From assembly GCA_963844115.1 (NCBI GenBank), contig CAWJNN010000068.1, positions 1-64,000 of the forward strand: DNA of 64,000 nt, in the 5' to 3' direction. The stretch comes from CS4-C045 sp963844115. GTDB lineage: Bacteria > Planctomycetota > Planctomycetia > Pirellulales > UBA7805. Below the pieces are notes generated by a model, which saw only the letters and a program-made list of their open reading frames with translations, was not told the origin of the DNA and did no database searches. This document shows positions 1 through 8,113 of this stretch, piece by piece; within the stretch, counting starts at the first letter, position 1, and each line of letters opens with the position of its first letter. Position numbers and translations under genes: made by a program.

Positions 1-2
1 AC

Positions 3-170
3 GGGCAAAAGGTCGTCGAAGGCCTGGATGTGACGCAGCTTGCCGGCGGACCTCGACGGTTGGTCGTCAAAGAATTTGAAACCGGCGCCACGTCGTCACC
101 CATTCGCATCGATCTGAAGTCGATCACGGGCAAGCCCATTTTGGGCGGCGTCGAACTATTGCGGAATTAG
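3..170 (+). CDS. C-terminal end of a malectin-like domain protein (partial)
   Basis: The frame is open from the left edge to the TAG at 168-170 and gives about 55 residues. The pattern of glycines and hydrophobic strands, with VVKEF followed by a GKPILGGVELL ending, resembles the last beta strands of malectin-like carbohydrate-binding domains, which in planctomycetes often close large secreted proteins. The start and the main body lie outside the window, so the overall function cannot be told. The identification rests on a short tail only. Confidence 0.5.
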   Translation, partial: GQKVVEGLDVTQLAGGPRRLVVKEFETGATSSPIRIDLKSITGKPILGGVELLRN

Positions 171-208
171 TTATTGCGAAACTAGTCGATTGTCTATTTC
201 GGAGACGG

Positions 209-2125
209 CTAGAATTTGGCAGTCAGATTCCGCTGGTCCTCACCAGTTGACGCTTCGATGTCTTGAAAGACCCGCACGACGTCTCCTTCGCCAATTCGAA
301 CTGTGTACTTGCCTTTGGCAAAGACTTTGGGGCGGAATGACGTGCCTTGGATGCGAATCGTGTAAAGAACCTCGTCTTTGGCCTGATCCACAATCTGGAC
401 GACCGGCGAATCCTGTCCGGTGACTTCGATCGCCGGCAACCAGGCCACCGCCTTGCGTCCGTAATTGTCCTGCTGGTCAATCGTGATCGGCCAACCAGGA
501 TATTGTTTGGTGGCAGGGTCGTTGATATTCGCATTTCGAGGCCAGCACTCGAAGGTAATCTGCCGTGACTTCTTGTTGAAGCGAACCACGCCGAATCCTG
601 CAGCACGCGTTGTAAGATGACCGTCACCTCTGCGTGGTTCGGTATCCGGATTCGCAGCGGCCCAACAAGTGACTTTGTTGCCCAAGGTATCCAGAAACTC
701 GCCCGTGTATTTCGGCAAACCCGGCTGTCGATTCTGCCCCGGCTGTTCCGGATCCCACCACCGCAGATAGAGATTCGCAATGGACGGTACACAGAATGAA
801 TAACCGGCGTCGTTCCAATCGTCGATACCGTGGTGAAACACGGTCCCCAAATGTTGATCGCCTGCAATGTGAACGGCAAACGCTTTGCGGATCGCCGCCA
901 GCGCCTTGTTACGACCGGTCTGCGGCCAGCCATTGGTATCCAGATCCGCGACCACGCGACCCGCACCGGCATGGACATGCGCGCCGCCGCAAAAGATGGT
1001 TTGCGAGAGGACGGCCTTCATATCGCATCCCGTCCAATCCGACGACCAGCGCTCGATAAACTTCAATTGCCGGTCACCTAGTAATTGGGCGTTCGGCACA
1101 TCGGCGGTTGTGACATCGAAGTCTCGATCCATGATGTGGTCGGGGCGTTTTCCGTTGTGCTTGACCAGTCCCTCCGGCGCGGATTTGAATTTTCGGTCTT
1201 CGAGGACGGCGAAACTAATCCGGCCCAACGTCAGATTGGTGTAGTACACCGTAATCCCACGCTGGACAGGCGTCGGGTCAAACGGATCGGGAAGATGGCT
1301 GGTCTGCGCCCGCTGAACTTCATTCACATATTCTACCGGCATGAAATATCCACCATCGTGGCCTTGGGGAGTTTTCGACACTCCACCACTTTCACCCCAC
1401 AGGTTGGAATGACCGACATCATGGTCATCCGGCAGCGTAATCGTGGGAATGTTGCGAATGACTTCGCCGTAGTCGCGCCCGAAGCGAAGCCAGTAAGCGT
1501 AGTGGCGGTGGTGATCGTAGACCTGGTCCCCCGAAAAAAAGAGCAAGTCCGGCTTCAGCCGTTTGATGTTCTGGATAATGTCGTCTTTGGGAAGATCGCC
1601 ACCGTGTGCGGGATAGATTGAGTTTCCCGTAAATGCCGCGACGACAATCTGGTCCTGATCAACCGGGTCTTTCCGAATCGTTCCCTCATAGAACGCCGTC
1701 GTACCGTGCGCAACGCGGTAGGCGACATCGCGGCTGGAATCCCATGGCTCCACCCGGAAATTGGCCGTCCAGCCACGAGGGATGACTTCCGTCGCGGCAA
1801 CTTCTTTCCACGAATCGTCGTCACGGATCTGTAAACGCACGCGCCGGTCGGCGTCGCGGTCCAGTGGATACAGCTGAGCCGTCAGTTTCAAGGTCTTGTC
1901 ATGGACGGTGTATAAAGCGAAGCAGATTTTTTTGTCTGCCGTGACGTCCGGAATGGCCAGCAGATCGGCTGGCTTCACGGTCCTGGCCCCATGGTTCTGC
2001 GCCAGATCCGTTCCGGCCGTTGGCCGCAAGTCTTCGGCGCCGCTGGTGCCGGTAAGGAGCTGCAACATTGCAAGGATCAGCGACCCGGCGAGCAAGATTG
2101 TGCGGTGACGTACTGGCAATTTCAC
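209..2125 (-). CDS. PhoD-like secreted metallophosphatase
   Basis: Predicted exported alkaline phosphatase D-like phosphoesterase. From a GTG start at 2125 there is a signal peptide (basic VRHR, then a hydrophobic stretch ending TGTSGA), then an Fn3-like N-terminal domain, then the metallophosphatase core. Metal-site motifs are visible: GDQVYDHH at about residues 199-206, PDDHDVGH at about 232-239 and a later AGDQHLG. These fit binuclear metal binding in PhoD-like enzymes acting on phosphodiesters or monoesters outside the cytoplasm. The frame is open to 2431, but that would overlap the divergent receiver gene and place the signal peptide internally, so the GTG is preferred; its ribosome-binding site is weak. 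No pho-box was identified. Confidence 0.85.
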   Translation of the reverse strand: MKLPVRHRTILLAGSLILAMLQLLTGTSGAEDLRPTAGTDLAQNHGARTVKPADLLAIPDVTADKKICFALYTVHDKTLKLTAQLYPLDRDADRRVRLQIRDDDSWKEVAATEVIPRGWTANFRVEPWDSSRDVAYRVAHGTTAFYEGTIRKDPVDQDQIVVAAFTGNSIYPAHGGDLPKDDIIQNIKRLKPDLLFFSGDQVYDHHRHYAYWLRFGRDYGEVIRNIPTITLPDDHDVGHSNLWGESGGVSKTPQGHDGGYFMPVEYVNEVQRAQTSHLPDPFDPTPVQRGITVYYTNLTLGRISFAVLEDRKFKSAPEGLVKHNGKRPDHIMDRDFDVTTADVPNAQLLGDRQLKFIERWSSDWTGCDMKAVLSQTIFCGGAHVHAGAGRVVADLDTNGWPQTGRNKALAAIRKAFAVHIAGDQHLGTVFHHGIDDWNDAGYSFCVPSIANLYLRWWDPEQPGQNRQPGLPKYTGEFLDTLGNKVTCWAAANPDTEPRRGDGHLTTRAAGFGVVRFNKKSRQITFECWPRNANINDPATKQYPGWPITIDQQDNYGRKAVAWLPAIEVTGQDSPVVQIVDQAKDEVLYTIRIQGTSFRPKVFAKGKYTVRIGEGDVVRVFQDIEASTGEDQRNLTAKF

Positions 2126-2423
2126 TTCCGTACCTGCGGCTGGTGGTTTCTGGTTTTTGGCATCGCTTAAAGGGCCGGTGCGGCGGGGAAATCCGGAACT
2201 ACCAGAACCACGAATCGTACGGGTAACAGGCGCGCCGTCACAACCGGTACGACCGACCTGCTGGCATCCTGATCCCTGTTCGTTCTTCCCAGATATAGGC
2301 AAGGATAACCTATCATTGCTAGGGTGACGTGGTTCGCAAAAGGCGGGTTGCGTTTTCCAACTAGCTTTTCGGAACATTTTGTACAGGTCGCCAGCATAAA
2401 TCAAATAAGGGAACTGTCTACCA

Positions 2424-2816
2424 ATGGCCACCCGCGTACTGATTGTCGACGATGAGCTTCATGTAACTGTGGCATTGCGCGTAAAGTTCGCCAAAGCGGG
2501 CTACGACGTAACGACGGCCATGGACGGCCGGGAAGCCTGGGAGGAAATCCAGCGACAGCCGCCGGAATTGATGATTGCTGACGTCGTGATGCCCAACGTG
2601 GATGGTTTCGAACTGGTCAAACGCGTACGGGAGCACCCACCCACCGCGGATCTACCCGTTATTCTTTTAACGGCGACGGCAGTCGAACAAAGGACGCGGG
2701 ACCTCGCCAAGGAATTGAACATTGCCGAGGTCGTCGCCAAGCCGTTCAGTATCAAGAACGTGTTGCGATCCGCCGAGCGACTGGTTGGACAGAAGTCCAG
2801 CTCGGTAGGCGTCTAA
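2424..2816 (+). CDS. Single-domain response regulator (CheY-like receiver)
   Basis: A 130-residue stand-alone receiver domain. The acidic pair D9-D10, phosphoacceptor D53 (in IADVVMP), T83 and K106 (in AKPF) are all in the expected places, so it should be phosphorylatable. There is no output domain, so it would act by protein-protein contact or as a phosphate sink. An AAGGGAA-like ribosome-binding site precedes the ATG. No cognate kinase is adjacent; the nearest one in the window is at 21.9 kb. It is divergent from the phosphatase gene. Confidence 0.9.
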   Translation: MATRVLIVDDELHVTVALRVKFAKAGYDVTTAMDGREAWEEIQRQPPELMIADVVMPNVDGFELVKRVREHPPTADLPVILLTATAVEQRTRDLAKELNIAEVVAKPFSIKNVLRSAERLVGQKSSSVGV

Positions 2817-2837
2817 ACGAATTGTGAGCAAACAGCG

Positions 2838-5800
2838 TTAGCGGAAATCGCGCGACGAGCTATTCAACTGCTGCAGCCGTTCACTCAAATCTTCCAGCGT
2901 CTGAACCACGACGTGGATCACTCCATACTTGCGTTCTAGTCGGCCGTGAGCGATCACGGCGGACGCGTGTCGAGCGATCTGATAAAAGCGTTCCCAGACA
3001 CTCAAATGAATCACCAGATTGGCGGTTCCGGTTTCGTCTTCCAACGTCACAAAGGTGATGCCTTTGGCGGTGCTGGGCCGTTGCCGCAAAAGTACCAGGC
3101 CCGCCACACGAACTCGACGATTGGCCGGTATCGTGGCCAGGGCCTGACTGGTGACCACCCCGATCGAGTCGAGTCCTGCGCGGATGAAGGAGATGGGATG
3201 AGCGCGTAAGGAGAGCCCGACGGTCTGGTAATCAGCGACCACCTGCTCCATGCCGCTCAACGCCGGCAGTTGCACGTCTTCGTCTTCGGGTTCCTCGGCC
3301 GAAGCAAACAAGGGAAGGTCTCGGTAACTCTTCTCTTGCGCCAAGGCATTCCACAACGCGCCGCGGCGGTCAACCGCCAGCGAACCGAACGCATCCGCTT
3401 CGCTCAACCGCATCACGACCGCGCGATTCAACCGTGTGCGGGCCGTGAAGTCTTCGATCGACGAGAAACACTTCTCTTCGTTTAACCGCAGACCCACCGG
3501 GATGCGCGCTGGATCAGCGCGCGACCCGATGGGTCTGCGGTTAAACGAATGCGCAACCGTCGCACGGCACTCGACAATCGTATCCGCCGCCGTCCGGGGC
3601 AGGCCGCTGATCATGCGCAGGCCCAACCGCAGAGCCGGTCGTGCCCCCTGCCCTTCTAACGTACAGTCCCAGTTACTGAAGTTGACATCCGCCGGTCGAA
3701 CTTCCACGCCATGCTGGCTGGCGTCACGAACCAATTGTGCTGGGGCGTAGAATCCCATCGGCTGGCTGTTCAGTAGCGCTGCCGTAAATGCCGCCTGATG
3801 ATGATGTTTCAGCCAGGCAGAGACATAAACCAACAGCGCAAAACTGGCCGCGTGCGATTCTGGAAATCCGTATTCACCAAAGCCCCGAATCTGTCGAAAG
3901 ATGCTCTCGGAAAATTCGTCCGAATATCCTTTCTCGCGCATCCCGTTAATCAATCGCTCGCGAAAGCCATCAATCACACCAGGCCGGCGCCAAGCGCCCA
4001 TGGCGCGCCGCAGTTGATCGGCTTCGCCCGGCGTAAAACCGGCCGCCACCATGGCCATCCGCATCGCCTGTTCCTGAAACAAGGGCACGCCCAACGTCTT
4101 TTCCAACACCTGGCGGATTTCGTCGTCGGGGTAAGTTGGCTGTTCCTGTCCCATCCGCCGGCGCAAATAGGGATGGACCATGTTGCCCTGGATCGGGCCG
4201 GGCCGCACGATCGCGACTTCGATCACCAGGTCGTAAAAACATCGCGGCCTCAGTCGCGGCAGCATGCTCATCTGACCACGGCTTTCAATTTGAAACACAC
4301 CAACGGTATCGGCTCGACAGACCATGTCATACACATGCTTGTCTTCCGCTGGAACATTGGCCAACGTCAGCGCTCGACCCGTCTGCTGCTGGACGAAAGC
4401 AAAACACTTGCGGATCGCGGTCAGCATCCCCAGCGAGAGGCAGTCGACTTTCAAAATTCCCAGTTCGTCCAGATCATCCTTGTTCCATTGAATCACCGTT
4501 CGGTCGGCCATCGCTGCATTTTCGATCGGTACCAGTTCGCACAAGGGTCCCTGAGTCATCACCATGCCGCCAACGTGTTGGGACAGATGACGTGGAAATC
4601 CGCACAGCTGTTCGGTCAATGCAACCAGCTGCTGCCCAACCTGTGACTGAACCTCCAAGCCGGCCTCGGTAAACCGTTTCTGCATGTCTTCCTGACCGCG
4701 ACCCTCCAAACTCTTCGCCAGCTGGTCGACCTGTTCCAGCGATAACCCTAGCGCCTTGCCGACATCGCGGACGGCCGAACGAGGACGATACGTAATGACC
4801 TCGGCCGTCATCCCAACCCGCTCACGACCATACTTGTCGTAGATATACTGCAGCACTTCTTCGCGTCGTTCGTGTTCGAAGTCGACATCGATATCGGGAG
4901 CCTCATTCCGTTCGCGGCTGACAAACCGCTCGAATAACAGATCCGTCCGCGAAGGATCCACGGAGGTAATACCGAGGCAATAACAGATCGCCGAGTTGGC
5001 TGCCGACCCGCGGCCCTGGCAGAGAATGCCACGATGTCGAGCGAACCGGACGAGATCCCAGACGGTCAAAAAGTAGGCTTCGTAACGTAGCTCGCCAATC
5101 AAAGCCAGTTCGTGCTGAATCAGTCCCCGGACTTTTTCAGGCAAACCCTCCGGATAACGTTTGTGTGCGCCGCGCCAAGCCATATGCGCGAGGTATTCGA
5201 TCGGTGTGAAGCCGTCCGGCACAAGCTCTTCGGGATACTCATACCGCAATTCGTCCAACGAAAAACTGCATTGATCACTGATCTGGATCGTGCGGCGCAA
5301 GGCTTGAGGAGCCTGAGTAAATAGCGCCTGTAGTTGGTCGAACGTCTTTAAATGGTGTTCGACATTCGGTGGCAGGCTGCCCCGCACCTGGTCGACCGTA
5401 CCTCCCAACCGCGTGGCGGTCAGCACATCGTGCAGGGCGCGGCGTCGAGCGACGTGATACAGCACGCCACCGGCGGCGACTAACGGAACGCCCGTATCCC
5501 GCGACAACTGCATCCGTCGCTGGAACTTGCCCCGATCGTCCGGACCCAAATGTAGCTCGGCCAACAGACTGCATCGCGAACCGAACAAGGCCTTGTAATT
5601 GCGGATTTTTTCGATTGCGGATTGCGGATTGCGGATTGCGGATTCGTTATGAATTGCGGCACCCAGAGGGTATCCGGGATTTCGGATTGCGGATTCGTTA
5701 TGGATTGCGGCTAGCAGGCCTTCGCTGTGTTCGGCGATGTCGTCGAAGGTCAGGTGGCATTCGCCTTTGGGAGCGTTACGGCGGCCGCGAGTTATCAGGC

Positions 5801-6065
5801 GCGCCAACCGACCATAAGCCGCTCGGTCGGTAGCCAATAGAACGACAGGCGGGGCATCGACAGGATGGATTTCTGCACCGATCAGCAGCTTTAAACCGAC
5901 ATCCTTGGCCGCGCCATGAGCGCGCACGACACCGGCCAGGCTGTTGCGATCGGTGATGGCCAGTGCCGCATAGCCCAGTTCCGCAGCGCGCCGCACCAAC
6001 TCTTCCGGATGCGACGCACCCTCCAGAAAAGAAAAATTCGATTTGCAATGAAGCTCGGAATACAT
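2838..6065 (-). CDS. dnaE2: Error-prone DNA polymerase DnaE2 (ImuC)
   Basis: C-family polymerase of the ImuA-ImuB-DnaE2 translesion mutasome. The N-terminal PHP domain (YSELHCKSNFSF) is followed by the polymerase core with acidic motif PDIDVDFE at about residues 391-398, a KVDCLSLGML motif, a helix-hairpin-helix region and an OB fold near the C terminus. The frame is intact at 1075 residues. Two repeat-derived insertions are translated in frame: a heptamer array (about residues 118-155) before the FGSRCSLLAELH segment, and an 18-bp-armed palindrome (about residues 840-862) between the IVECRATVA and FSSIEDF segments. Both fall between conserved blocks, so the enzyme may still fold. SOS control is expected from the family; I did not confirm a LexA box. 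Confidence 0.92.
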   Translation of the reverse strand: MYSELHCKSNFSFLEGASHPEELVRRAAELGYAALAITDRNSLAGVVRAHGAAKDVGLKLLIGAEIHPVDAPPVVLLATDRAAYGRLARLITRGRRNAPKGECHLTFDDIAEHSEGLLAAIHNESAIRNPGYPLGAAIHNESAIRNPQSAIEKIRNYKALFGSRCSLLAELHLGPDDRGKFQRRMQLSRDTGVPLVAAGGVLYHVARRRALHDVLTATRLGGTVDQVRGSLPPNVEHHLKTFDQLQALFTQAPQALRRTIQISDQCSFSLDELRYEYPEELVPDGFTPIEYLAHMAWRGAHKRYPEGLPEKVRGLIQHELALIGELRYEAYFLTVWDLVRFARHRGILCQGRGSAANSAICYCLGITSVDPSRTDLLFERFVSRERNEAPDIDVDFEHERREEVLQYIYDKYGRERVGMTAEVITYRPRSAVRDVGKALGLSLEQVDQLAKSLEGRGQEDMQKRFTEAGLEVQSQVGQQLVALTEQLCGFPRHLSQHVGGMVMTQGPLCELVPIENAAMADRTVIQWNKDDLDELGILKVDCLSLGMLTAIRKCFAFVQQQTGRALTLANVPAEDKHVYDMVCRADTVGVFQIESRGQMSMLPRLRPRCFYDLVIEVAIVRPGPIQGNMVHPYLRRRMGQEQPTYPDDEIRQVLEKTLGVPLFQEQAMRMAMVAAGFTPGEADQLRRAMGAWRRPGVIDGFRERLINGMREKGYSDEFSESIFRQIRGFGEYGFPESHAASFALLVYVSAWLKHHHQAAFTAALLNSQPMGFYAPAQLVRDASQHGVEVRPADVNFSNWDCTLEGQGARPALRLGLRMISGLPRTAADTIVECRATVAHSFNRRPIGSRADPARIPVGLRLNEEKCFSSIEDFTARTRLNRAVVMRLSEADAFGSLAVDRRGALWNALAQEKSYRDLPLFASAEEPEDEDVQLPALSGMEQVVADYQTVGLSLRAHPISFIRAGLDSIGVVTSQALATIPANRRVRVAGLVLLRQRPSTAKGITFVTLEDETGTANLVIHLSVWERFYQIARHASAVIAHGRLERKYGVIHVVVQTLEDLSERLQQLNSSSRDFR
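3479..3547. repeat. Palindromic repeat with perfect 18-bp arms inside dnaE2
   Basis: The left arm 3479-3496 (CGTTTAACCGCAGACCCA) pairs perfectly with 3530-3547, and the inner part holds a second GCGCGCT/AGCGCGC pairing. It is read in frame within dnaE2 as an insert of about 23 residues. The GTTTAAC end is shared with the palindrome at 25802-25865. Confidence 0.85.
5600..5709. repeat. ATTGCGG heptamer array inside dnaE2
   Basis: The longest perfect run is four ATTGCGG units plus ATT at 5614-5644. Further scattered units lie on both sides, with a GCACCCAGAGGGTA-type spacer that recurs in the imuB array. It is translated in dnaE2 as repeats around RNPQSAI and NESAIRNP. Confidence 0.9.
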
Positions 6066-6077
6066 TGGGGATTATCT

Positions 6078-6116
6078 AATTGCGGATTTCGGATTGGGGA
6101 TTGCGGATTAGTTTGG
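6078..6116. repeat. Heptamer array between the four-helix-bundle gene and dnaE2
   Basis: ATTGCGG/ATTTCGG/ATTGGGG units lie just upstream of the dnaE2 start. Their orientation is opposite to the array at 6483-6514, so the two bracket the small gene between them as inverted repeats. Confidence 0.75.
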
Positions 6117-6467
6117 GTTGCGGGATGTTTTTATGGATTGGACTGTCATGGCTAGGATTTCATTGGCTTCGGTCATCAAATCGTCGAGTAAATCTTGTTG
6201 CACATACTCGGCTTCGATTAGCAGTTCCATCCAGTAGATGGATTCATCGCTTTCTTCTTCGACGATGCCCATTTTCGAACGGAATTCGGCATCGCTGCGT
6301 GCTCGGCAAGCAGCACGATAATTTGCCCCCACAGAGGTGCCTGATCGAAGCAATTGCCTGCCAATCGTTTGACACGCCGCCTGTTTGGGCAAACTGTCGA
6401 ATAACCGTATTACTCGCAATGCAAATTTCTTCGTGCGCAACTTAAACTGCTCAGCCGAATAACTCAT
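6108..6467 (-). CDS. Four-helix-bundle protein (S23/IVP-like family)
   Basis: A 119-residue helical protein of the family once called 23S rRNA intervening-sequence protein, related in fold to diversity-retroelement Avd proteins. Typical features are the KLRTKKFALRVIRLFDSLPK opening, the GRQLLRSGTSVGANYRAA segment and the SKMGIVEEESDESIYWMELL segment. Function in the family is unsettled; no reverse transcriptase is nearby. It sits between imuB and dnaE2, splitting what is normally a contiguous cassette, and is bracketed by heptamer arrays in inverted orientation. That placement suggests arrival by insertion, which is inference. Confidence 0.85.
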   Translation of the reverse strand: MSYSAEQFKLRTKKFALRVIRLFDSLPKQAACQTIGRQLLRSGTSVGANYRAACRARSDAEFRSKMGIVEEESDESIYWMELLIEAEYVQQDLLDDLMTEANEILAMTVQSIKTSRNPN

Positions 6468-6482
6468 CGTTCTGTCCTTTCT

Positions 6483-6514
6483 TCAATCCGCAATCCGCAA
6501 TCCGAAATCCGCAA
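6483..6514. repeat. AATCCGC heptamer array at the imuB stop codon
   Basis: About four and a half AATCCGC/AATCCGA units end directly at the imuB stop (6515-6517). It is the inverted partner of the array at 6078-6116. Confidence 0.75.
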
Positions 6515-7049
6515 TCAGTCAAACTCTCCGTGCAGGAACCACCGGTCGTCGTCGCGGCGGCGGAAGAGCCAGAAGCGCTGGCCGCTGGTAGTTTCGACCT
6601 GGTAGTAGTCACGGCGGACTCGACGCGGCTCGTGCTTGCGCCACCAGCTGGTTTCAATTCGTTCAGGCCCCCACCACTCAGCCACATCGAAGGAATTACC
6701 CGCCCAACAAAAACGAATCGGCGGTCCGTCCGGCAGGATGGCCGTGACGGTCAGAGCGATCGGTTGTGGCTCCAGCCATAACGGCCTGGCAGGAGGCTGA
6801 TTGGAACGAGCGGGATTGCCGGAAAAAGATTTCTTTCGCGTTTCTTTTTTGCGCGACGCCGCCGAAGATTTGCTGGCCCTCTTTCGCTGGGCTTTTTTCA
6901 AACGAACGCTCGTCATCGGCTCCAGCCGACAAGCACACTCAGGCACGGCATCCGCCAGTAGCCGTGGTACAAGAACAGCTTCACGCCCCAGCCGGCTACT
7001 GAGCCGATCGACCAAATGAGCCACCTCCCGCCGCCGCTCATCCCAATCC

Positions 7050-7081
7050 GCAATCCCCAATCCGAAATCCGCAATCCCAAG
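7050..7081. repeat. Short heptamer array within imuB
   Basis: AATCCGC/AATCCCC/AATCCGA units are read in frame in imuB as GIADFGLGIADW, between the EVRQL and DERRREVAHLVDRL segments. Confidence 0.8.
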
Positions 7082-7614
7082 CTGCCGAACTTCCAGTCGA
7101 TCCGTGGCAGTGGCTGTCACCTGCAACGCGATCACCGGTTCGCGCAACCGCAACCGCTCTAACTGCAAGTCGACCAGACCCAGCAGGTGATCGGCCTGCG
7201 CGGAGGGCTGGTACAAGCCGACGGGGATTTGTACCGCCGATCCCGCCTGCACCTCCAGGCGGCAATTCAACTGCAAGATGCCCTGTCCGCGATCCGCTAC
7301 CTGCCCACATACTTGCCGGATCAGCTCTTGAAGCACTTGTCGAATCCCATCGCGCCGCCAAAGAGGATACTCCAATAACCGTTCGGCGATCGCTGCGGGC
7401 GTTTGCTGACACGCGACCAGGGCTTCGTCACAGGCCCCGGTCGCCTGGTCCAAGCGTAAAAGCAGCTCCGGACCAAACCGCGACGACAGTTGATCGCGCG
7501 GGAGCATAGCCAGTTGAGCGATCGTGTGGATGCCCAGTGACGCCAGCAATTCAACGGTATCTGCCGGCACACGCAATGCCGCGATCGGCAACGGGCTCAA
7601 TTGCGGATCTACCA

Positions 7615-7826
7615 ATTGCGGATTGCGGATTGCGGATTGCGGATTATTCGATTGCGGATTGCGGCACCCAGAGGGTACCCGGGATTGCGGATTATTCGAT
7701 TGCGGGTGACCCACTGGTGCGGATTGCGGATTGCAGATGACCCACTGGCGCGGGTGCTCGGATTGCCGATTGTGTTGTGTCTGTCCCTCTTCCAATCCGC
7801 AATCCCCAATCCGAAATCCGAAATGC
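7615..7826. repeat. Compound heptamer array within imuB, with inverted right end
   Basis: A perfect run (ATTGCGG)4ATT at 7615-7645 is followed by partial units with TATTCG, GCACCCAGAGGGTACC and GGTGACCCACTGG spacers. Units in the opposite orientation (AATCCGC, AATCCCC, AATCCGA) lie at 7793-7826. The whole stretch is stop-free in both imuB frames. Confidence 0.9.
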
Positions 7827-8113
7827 GCATGGCCCAGGCGGCGCCGATTGTGTCGGCCACGGCAACACGCACAGAAAAGCCGCGACCGTCAAACTCGCGT
7901 ACAACGTGATCGGCCAAGGCCGCTTCGCCACCGAACAGATGAGCCAGCCCGGTGATGTCCAGTAACAGCGTGTCGAACGCCTCCGATTCGTCCAACGCAA
8001 CCGTCGGACTGAACCGCTCGCACCAAAGGGCCAGCTTTTCCAACGCTTCGCGATTTTCTAGCGATCCGCGCTTTTCCAGCGATCCGTGATCGGCGGCAAT
8101 GGCAGCCGGTTTT

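Noticed and set aside
209..2431. PhoD-like protein starting at 2431
   Set aside because: This would put the signal peptide about 100 residues inside the protein and overlap the divergent receiver gene.
3479..3547. Terminator within dnaE2
   Set aside because: The palindrome is in the middle of an intact frame and has no T run on the dnaE2 strand.
7601..7955. Plus-strand frames over imuB rich in RIADCGLR
   Set aside because: Antisense of the heptamer array inside imuB; no recognisable protein.
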